Assembly (NCBI GenBank): GCA_963556495.2
Contig: OY747715.1
Location: forward strand, 16,918,739-16,982,738
Source: Valencia hispanica
Taxonomy: Eukaryota > Chordata > Actinopteri > Cyprinodontiformes > Valenciidae
DNA length: 64,000 nucleotides
Direction: 5' to 3'
Shown here: one piece after another, positions 58,401 through 64,000 of the stretch
How positions within the stretch are numbered: position 1 is the stretch's first letter
How the letters are laid out: each line of letters opens with the position of its first letter
Made by a program: the position numbers and the translations under genes
The notes under the pieces: generated by a model
Told to the model about the DNA's origin: nothing
Database searches by the model: none
What the model saw: only the letters and a program-made list of their open reading frames with translations

Positions 58401-61400
58401 AGCCTGTGCTGAATAGATCCCCTAAAGTTCTGCGCCGACCCACGTGCCTTGGCAGTGACCAGAATCTCCGAGGCACTGACATCCCAGCACGGTAAGTGGG
58501 GCAAAATAGGAAGTAAGCATTACAAATGGTCTACGATCTGGATGGTGTTTACATTTTAAATGTAAGTATTATCAGTACTGATAAATGTAGGGACTCTTTT
58601 ATCCATTTACTGACAAACTCTTCATTGTATGTTTACGGATGTTAATTTTTATCAATACTCGATTGTTTGTTTCCCTGCATAATTTTTGATTAAAACTTTC
58701 TTTAAAAAATTCCAAAACATTCCACCGAACCCTAAATTCGTTTTCTAAACCTGAATATCAGTGATGAGTTGACTGCTCTTTGGCCATCATTAATCCTGAT
58801 GAGTAAAGCATGACTTTAATAAACAGTCAGAAAAAAACTTAAACATATGGCATAATTTGGGAATAATTGTTTTAGCTAATCTTTTTGGATGAAGGTAAAA
58901 CATAAGAGCAGCTTCCAGATATGAACTTTTAGGTACCTTCTTCTCCTGGAAGTGTGAAGTCATCAGGGTCATCCTGTGCCTCCAGGCATGTGGCGGGGAC
59001 CCAGCCCTGAGCCTCTTCTGAGCTCACAAACCACCAGCCTAAATGAGCAGAAAACACGTTAAAATGCAAGTACATTTCCAAAGATTATGACTCGCAATGG
59101 AAATTGTTTAGATTTAATACTTCCTAGGATTTGTTACTAATGAGCAATGAACCAGCAATCTAGGAGCAATCAAAAGACAACAATGATCCTGTATAGAATT
59201 ATGTATAGCACTTGCCGGATTCATTTTTCTCGATGACTTCCACAACCTGACCGACGTGCACGCTGATTTCGGTGCTCTCCTGTTTCTCATAGTCTGTTAC
59301 TGCCACATACTGTTCAAGGAAGAGTGGGTCTGCAGAGGTGGGGTCTCCTATTCAAAGAGTAGAGAATAATAACTTAATTTGGTTCCTTCTCTGTTTTGCT
59401 CATTTTAAAACAAGATGTAAATGAAATCTCAATGATCTGAAAAAAAGCCTCCGCTCAAAATCTCCTGCTGTTCCCAAATATTTAGTAAAGTCAGCTAATA
59501 TCATATTAAAGAAAAGCCCCTGAACATGTCAAGATTACGTCCCTGTGCTTTTTAGGCATTGACATTTAAAGGTTTTCTCTCTAATTGAGCAATTATTACA
59601 TGACCTTTTCCAAACTGGCAAATTTTATATGATACACAAAAAGAGTTACAAAAATTTACAAAATCTAAAAAGCCAAATATAACTGTCAGGTCAAGGTCAT
59701 ACTAGTGCAAAAGATCAGGTAAAATGAGCGAAGGCTTATTATCTATGTTATGGAGACCCTTTAAGCATGAGGCGGACATGATTGGAAAGGTGGAGTGGGG
59801 AAAAAACTGAGCCAACAGTGGAGCAGGAGGGATATATGGAGGAGGACGTTGTGATTTGAGACAGTGTAGAGGGTTATTTTAATCACTTACATGGATGTTG
59901 ATTTCAGTGAAGACAAACAAACAGACCCACCACCAATGTTAGCAATAAATTAGCACCAGAAAAATCAACTTCCACAAACAAGCACTTAGAATTGGGAACA
60001 AGTGACAATTTAGCTCAGCATGTTACTGTGAATGTAATCCTAATAAATCTGATTTTTTCAGTAAGACATTCTAATTTAAGCCTTTTTACAGCAGAACTGG
60101 CAGCTGCTAACCAACCTTAATTTGCTAACCTAGCTTAATGTTGCAGACAAGTTGAAAAATGTTTGAAGAAACACTACAAAAATAATACAGGCTAATATTT
60201 TGTTAATTAACAACAACAGCATTCAGATGGATACAGCCATAAAAATATTTTACAGCATGTTGTGTTTTAGGATTAGCTGGCATATATTCGGGAATAGCCT
60301 AACATGTAAAAAAACTGCCAGGTTCAAAACTGCTAAAAAATGCCCATCACACCATTCCTAAAGGTCTAAAGTCATTGTAATTTAATGCCACAAAATGTTT
60401 CATAAGAAGAATTTTTTTTTATTCTCTGGCTGATTATAGATTACTAAAGCACAAATGTTTAAATACAGGAATTAAGTAACATTACATTTTTGTTTTATTT
60501 TTTCTGTGTAAATCCAGTGCTACCATAGAAGTTTTTTAAATCAAGGTTATTGTACTGTAAGAATTCACATGGACCAATGCCTACACGGGTTCTCTAAAGT
60601 TTCTCTAAAGAGCTCCTAGCGGTAAATATCTTCTTTGACAGCTTTAGCTGAACTTCCATCTGAACACTGTTAAAGCATAACAAAGCTACAATGTTTAGCT
60701 GGCACATTCATAATACAACATAACCTCATGTTTCATAAACATTTAAAATAGCAAAACTACAGTAATTTTTTACAGTCTGTTATGCAAAACAGTAAGCAAC
60801 AATCATTATAAAAATCACCAAATACATACATATTTCTTATAGATACACAATTAGCCCCAAGACCTCAGCAGAGCTACATCCCACCTGCCCAGGCCTGGGA
60901 AGGAGAGAGGGAACACACCACTAGCAACCCACCGACTTACACACACAGCACGGCAAAGCATGACAGTGTGTTTACTACCTCGCTTTAGGAAAGTAGTCGC
61001 TCTCTCCACAAACCCTGATGAAAAGGAAAATGAATGGAGAAGAAAACTGAAAAAAAATAACATGGATGCAACTTAAGAACAGTAGGTCAATTGAGAGGAT
61101 ATAGAGAACGTACAAGGGAGAGAAGAACAGCATTGAAGGTAGTTGCTTTGACACAAGTACTCTCATAAGGTCAACTTCAGAAAAAAAGTTTAGACAGTAC
61201 TTGATGGGAAAGTTTTTCTGGGGAAGAAAAACATCCCCAAGCCCACATAAATGTATGAGATTGTGCCACTAGATGGTGCCAAAGTCCAATTAAATGTATC
61301 ATTCCTATCTATATAGTATTTATTTTCAAATGTTATTTTACTATTCCATTTACTTGTGTCTATAATAAAAGAAAACCACTTAATATTCAAAACTACAGGT

Positions 61401-61497
61401 TGCTTTTAATTCCATACACCTAAAAAATGTAAGACACGTAACCAAATTACCATTTCATAAAGGTGTCTTACCTGACTTCTTCTTTCCAATGGGCTCC
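53883..61497 (-). CDS. sh3pxd2b: SH3PXD2B (TKS4) scaffold protein, 3' portion of gene
   Basis: Eight constitutive exons join in phase to about 761 residues; human TKS4 is 911, so the missing about 170 residues fit the PX domain, presumably encoded beyond 64000. TKS4 is a Src-substrate adaptor that organises podosomes and invadopodia; its PX domain binds phosphoinositides. Four SH3 domains are seen: [14 protein letters not shown]...[24 protein letters not shown]...[23 protein letters not shown]...[12 protein letters not shown] and [14 protein letters not shown]...[11 protein letters not shown]. Between SH3-3 and SH3-4 lies a proline/lysine-rich linker with many PxxP sites and the conserved [16 protein letters not shown]. 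Four SH3 domains, and [20 protein letters not shown], fit TKS4 rather than TKS5 (five SH3). It converges on STK10, matching the human arrangement. Confidence 0.93.
55496..55621 (-). CDS. sh3pxd2b: SH3PXD2B exon, first half of SH3-3
   Basis: It encodes [20 protein letters not shown] and [20 protein letters not shown], close to TKS4. The acceptor is ccacag; the donor is GAG|gtgggt. Confidence 0.95.
55718..55764 (-). CDS. sh3pxd2b: SH3PXD2B 47-nt exon
   Basis: It encodes [15 protein letters not shown], matching the PPPRRDMTI motif of TKS4. The acceptor is cacag; the donor is ATT|gtaaga. Confidence 0.9.
55860..57047 (+). mobile_element. RTE/Rex3-like LINE, 5'-truncated, in a SH3PXD2B intron
   Basis: It is flanked by 12-bp direct repeats 'gacaataaaact' (55848-55859 and 57048-57059), the target duplication, and ends in (TGGA)n. 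It encodes the C-terminal reverse transcriptase: [18 protein letters not shown] with a catalytic Asp, [12 protein letters not shown], and [11 protein letters not shown] (GDD in place of the usual ADD), then the C-terminal [13 protein letters not shown] region. A frameshift near 56400 and a stop at 56708 break the frame. It is antisense to SH3PXD2B. Family name tentative. Confidence 0.9.
57125..57336 (-). CDS. sh3pxd2b: SH3PXD2B exon, end of SH3-2 and linker
   Basis: It encodes [15 protein letters not shown], then a polar, poorly conserved linker to SDNNKM. The acceptor is accag; the donor is ATGA|gtaagt. Confidence 0.92.
57468..57585 (-). CDS. sh3pxd2b: SH3PXD2B exon, first half of SH3-2
   Basis: It encodes [20 protein letters not shown] to [11 protein letters not shown]. 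The acceptor is caacag; the donor is CAG|gtattc. Confidence 0.94.
57586..58391 (-). other. SH3PXD2B intron sequence
   Basis: No further exon seen between the SH3-2 exon and the 84-nt candidate exon. A short CA/CG-rich repeat lies at 58305-58330. Confidence 0.5.
58392..58475 (-). CDS. sh3pxd2b: Candidate 84-nt cassette exon of SH3PXD2B
   Basis: It sits between the SH3-1 and SH3-2 exons. Acceptor gatgtcag and donor CAAG|gtggag bound 84 nt (28 residues), phase 1 on both sides, no stop. It encodes [20 protein letters not shown] and then LFSTGFGQG. As recalled, TKS5 carries a segment at the same place containing RRLDRRWTLGGMV, so RRRTLGD is probably the counterpart. Inclusion is inferred. Confidence 0.55.
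58937..59038 (-). CDS. sh3pxd2b: SH3PXD2B exon, second half of SH3-1
   Basis: It encodes [20 protein letters not shown] and the linker ending LPGEE. The acceptor is atttag; the donor is AAG|gtacct. Confidence 0.93.
59216..59347 (-). CDS. sh3pxd2b: SH3PXD2B exon, first half of SH3-1
   Basis: It encodes [20 protein letters not shown] to [10 protein letters not shown]. The donor is TCCG|gcaagt, a GC-AG intron with otherwise consensus bases; the only nearby GT, four bases in, would break the SH3 frame. The acceptor is aatag. Confidence 0.92.
59348..60978 (-). other. SH3PXD2B intron sequence
   Basis: No exon, RNA or clear repeat recognised in this AT-rich stretch. Confidence 0.45.
60979..61014 (-). 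CDS. sh3pxd2b: Candidate 36-nt cassette exon of SH3PXD2B
   Basis: It lies between the microexon and the first SH3 exon. A pyrimidine-rich acceptor (cattttccttttcatcag) and the donor GAG|gtagta bound exactly 36 nt in the correct phase, with no stop. It would insert [12 protein letters not shown] before SH3-1. Expression is not shown. Confidence 0.4.
61472..61497 (-). CDS. sh3pxd2b: SH3PXD2B 26-nt microexon after the PX domain
   Basis: It encodes EPIGKKKSG, matching EEHIGKKKSG after the PX domain in human TKS4/TKS5. The acceptor is aacag, the donor CAG|gtaaga. It is the most upstream exon seen. Confidence 0.85.
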
Positions 61498-61714
61498 CTG
61501 TTAGATAGAGAGAAATTACATTACTTAAAAAATAATAAGGAATCAGTTTTCAGACCATGTGTGTGACATCAAACTGTAAATATGTGTAGTGTCATTTTTG
61601 TAAATTGTGCTATAGTAAACGTAATGTAGAATACATTGAATCTATTCTATTTCTGATATTTAAAATCAACACACCAATACTTAATAACACACACACACAT
61701 ATACATACACACAT

Positions 61715-61782
<68 letters not shown>

Positions 61783-62104
61783 CTGCGAGTGTAGTCTGCA
61801 GGAAGAGATGCAATTATGTATTGTGCTGTTGGTCACTTTGATGTGCATTCCATCGTCTCGCCCCTTTCAAGGCAAACAAAAGACGTCTTTGGTTGCAAGC
61901 GATCAGAAGAAGTAAGTGGAATGAGCAGATGATTAAATATGCAATAATCTGCAGCAATAACTTCACATCAGGTAAGTCTTGGCTAACAAACAAGCTAACA
62001 TAGCTAACCAACACTGCAGCTGCAAGATAACTGCAAATAATAACAGTGGGAACCAGGGAGTAATGTAAAGGTTCTGTGTCAAACCATTTGTGCATGTATA
62101 CTAT
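61498..62104 (-). other. Intron upstream of the SH3PXD2B microexon
   Basis: It contains a microsatellite at 61687-61777; otherwise nothing recognised. No PX-domain exon is visible here. Confidence 0.45.
61687..61777. repeat. (CA)n-(TA)n microsatellite
   Basis: CA repeats followed by about 60 bases of pure TA. Tyr/Ile reading frames across it are artefacts. Confidence 0.95.
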
Positions 62105-62270
62105 TTAATTCTTCAAGGAGCTGTTGTAAATCCTGATGACTGTAGGCAGGAATTATCTCCTGTAGCAGTCTGTGTTGCAGCAAAACTAAATAAGCCTCTG
62201 ACTAAAGAAACTCTGTTGTTGTATGATAGTACAATTTAGAGGATGCTCGGGATTGACCAAAATTAAAAAG
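62105..62270. repeat. LINE 3'-end fragment (Rex1/CR1-like)
   Basis: The sequence 'gactgtaggcaggaattatc' and 'ataagcctctgactaaagaa' resembles 510-580, so both belong to one family. Confidence 0.5.
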
Positions 62271-62489
62271 AAAGCTTTACGTTCAGATAAGGTCAACCAG
62301 AGAGTTGGCCTTAACAACTGGCTAGATGATTAATAGGTTAAAGGGGCCACATGTAAATGTGATTGTGGAGTTCAAAACAAAGGTTTAATCCATCTCTCTT
62401 GTATTTCTTTAAAAAAAGAGCAACAGCTTCCGGTTTCTCCTTTGTTTACACCAAAATGTTTACTTTTTCAGTCATACTTAGGAATGTTT

Positions 62490-62570
62490 ATTATTCACAA
62501 TTAATCGTGATTAATTCACAGCTACCCTGTGATTAATTAGCTTCAAACGTTTAATCATTTGACAGCCCTA
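62490..62570. repeat. hAT-like element terminus
   Basis: The sequence 'ttaatcatttgacagcccta' is a hAT-type end; an inner imperfect palindrome (ttaatcgtgattaa) precedes it. No matching other end found. Confidence 0.4.
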
Positions 62571-62587
62571 ATGTATATACACATATA

Positions 62588-64000
62588 CACTACTCACAAT
62601 AAGTTAGGGATATTGTTATTTACATGAGTGCTACTCCTATTTGGTCTGAATTTTAAAGAAATAAGTAAAAGTATCCTTTGATATTACTAATAATGAATGA
62701 GAAGAAACACCATTTTCATTAGTGTAATATTTATTACCCTAAAAATGTAGACAATAACAAGGGTAGCCCCAAATAACACAAATTGACAATGTCAGTAGCG
62801 GGTATTTCCACCATTTGCCGCAATGACAGCTTGACAGCGACGTCTCATGCTCTTCACTCTCCTCTTGTCTTGAGGCAATGCGTTCCACTCTACCACAACT
62901 GCTACACGCAGTTCTGCCAGGTCACGTTGGGTTGGGGTACGCTCATCCACTCCCTGTTTCAGCTGGTCCCAAATGCACTCTATGAGGTTCAGGTCAGGGG
63001 ACATTGCTGGCCATACCATATGAGGCACTCCGACTTCCTGAAGTTGAGCTGTGACAATTCTGGCACGATGTGGTGGAGCATTATCATCCATGAACAGAAT
63101 GTTGGGGGTGTGCTGGTGGAATTGGGGAATGATGATTGGTTCTATGATGTCTCTGAGGTGAAAACGTGGGGTGACTGAGCCATCTAGAATAACTAAATCA
63201 GTTTTGCACTGAATGGTGATGCCTGCCCAAACTGTTACATCTCCACCACCAAAGCTAACCATGGGGACTATGTTGACCTCGGTTTATCGCTCACCTCGCC
63301 TTCTCCAGCAACGCCGACGACCATCATTTCTGTGCAAGGTGACCAGACACTCGTCAGTGAACAGGACAGTAGACCACTGCTGCATTGTCCAGGTCACATG
63401 GTCTTGTGCCCACTGCAAACGTTCTTGCACGTGTCTTGGTGTCAGTGGAGTCACCTGCAACGGTCGTCTGGCATTCAAGCCAAAGTGGTGGAGTTGGTTG
63501 CTAATGGTTTGTCTGGAAACCCTAGTACCCCTCACATCTTGTAAACGGGCCTGCAGCTGTGTGTCAGTTGCATGACGATGTCTGAGTGCATAGGTTCTTA
63601 GGTACTGGTCATTGTTGCGGTCTGTCACTCGTGGGGCTCCACTCGTGGGTCTGTCACAAACTCTGCCAGTAGTTCTCTGTCTTGATGCAAGTCTCCTGAT
63701 GACACTTTGAGACACACCAAGTTCACGTGCAACATCTGACTGCCTGCCACTGACCTGGAGGTGCGCTATGGCCAGGTGGCGCTGCTCGTCCGTTAAGTGA
63801 CGTTGTGTGTTCATGGCTGTTTGAAGGATGAAGTTGGAATGACTTGCTGACAATACCAGCTTTTTAAACCCACAGAATGTTGAAATTGATGCCACATTGA
63901 AAAGGGTTGTCTTTAGTATTTTTTGGTGTTGGCCTCAATATGTAAGGCACACTGTACACAGTGAGACCATTACGTGGAATACGCAAAAAGGGGTGTGTCC
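62588..64000 (-). mobile_element. Tc1-like transposon, family D, cut by the window end
   Basis: The left end begins 'cactactcacaataagttag'. It differs from families A-C. The right end should lie past 64000. One transposase pseudogene is inside (next entry). Confidence 0.8.
62792..63813 (-). pseudogene. Tc1 family D transposase with one in-frame stop
   Basis: The frame runs from MNTQRHLTDEQRHLAI at about 63813 to GGNTRY near 62795. N-terminal helix-turn-helix (VARELGVSQSVIRRL) precedes the DDE core: Asp in LFTDECLV, Asp in LFMDDNAPPHR, Glu in DLNLIECIWD. One TAA at 63284-63286 interrupts the frame between first and second Asp; the same frame continues at once with TEVNIVPMVSFGGG. A single nonsense change, so probably a recent loss. 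Confidence 0.85.

Noticed and set aside
58307..58495. Plus-strand exon ending at the strong gtaagt near 58491
   Set aside because: No matching plus-strand gene or acceptor; the same DNA is better explained by the minus-strand candidate exon.
59205..59215. GT donor four bases after the TCCG exon end
   Set aside because: It would shift the SH3 frame; the GC donor joins the conserved ESGWW exactly.
53883..61497. Identity as SH3PXD2A (TKS5)
   Set aside because: Only four SH3 domains, and the linker motifs ([19 protein letters not shown]) are those of TKS4.
61605..61841. Tyr/Ile-rich open frames
   Set aside because: Translation of a TA microsatellite on both strands.

Overview
The window is vertebrate nuclear DNA, almost certainly from a ray-finned (teleost) fish. 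It holds large intron-rich genes with GT-AG introns, AT-rich introns and intergenic DNA, TA/CA microsatellites, and a fish-typical transposon load: many Tc1-like elements, a hAT-like element with 8-bp target duplications, a Harbinger-like element, RTE/Rex3-like and L2-like LINE fragments. There is no sign of bacterial, plasmid or viral organisation.

Two protein-coding genes lie tail to tail. (1) On the + strand, positions 2198-48718, is a complete STK10 (LOK) Ste20-family kinase gene. I resolved 20 coding exons, all in phase, giving a 1031-residue protein with an N-terminal kinase domain, an acidic and Ser/Thr/Pro-rich linker, and a C-terminal coiled-coil region. A 5' leader with several short upstream ORFs and a 3' UTR ending near 50045 flank it. 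(2) On the - strand, positions 53883-61497, is the 3' portion of SH3PXD2B (TKS4), the podosome/invadopodium scaffold. Eight constitutive exons encode four SH3 domains and the proline-rich linker. The PX-domain exons are not visible and should lie beyond 64000. I also see two frame-preserving candidate cassette exons (36 nt and 84 nt) and one GC-AG intron. The STK10/SH3PXD2B pairing agrees with the human 5q35 neighbourhood.

Region by region: 1-1640 is repeat-rich upstream DNA; 1640-2197 is the STK10 promoter and 5' UTR; 2357-16024 is intron 1 with several Tc1 copies, one near-intact, and a partial hAT copy; 16190-25070 is intron 2 with a decayed Tc1, a decayed RTE tail and a 771-bp Harbinger-like element that keeps a MADF-domain exon; 25843-31335 is intron 4 with decayed Tc1 copies and a complete 2.1-kb hAT-like element; 33003-37746 is intron 7 with a GC-rich, exon-like island; 37747-48718 holds the remaining STK10 exons plus an L2-like LINE and a MITE; 50050-51100 is intergenic; 51115-53882 is the probable SH3PXD2B 3' UTR; 53883-61497 holds the SH3PXD2B exons, with an RTE-like LINE in one intron; 61498-64000 is intron DNA with microsatellite, LINE and Tc1 sequence.

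I did not find a new multi-gene system. The observations most worth checking are the candidate cassette exons in SH3PXD2B, the exon-like GC-rich island in STK10 intron 7, the 87-nt open-frame intron 9 of STK10, and the interlocked palindromes inside the hAT-like element. All identifications rest on reading the sequence and on recalled family features; no database search was run.
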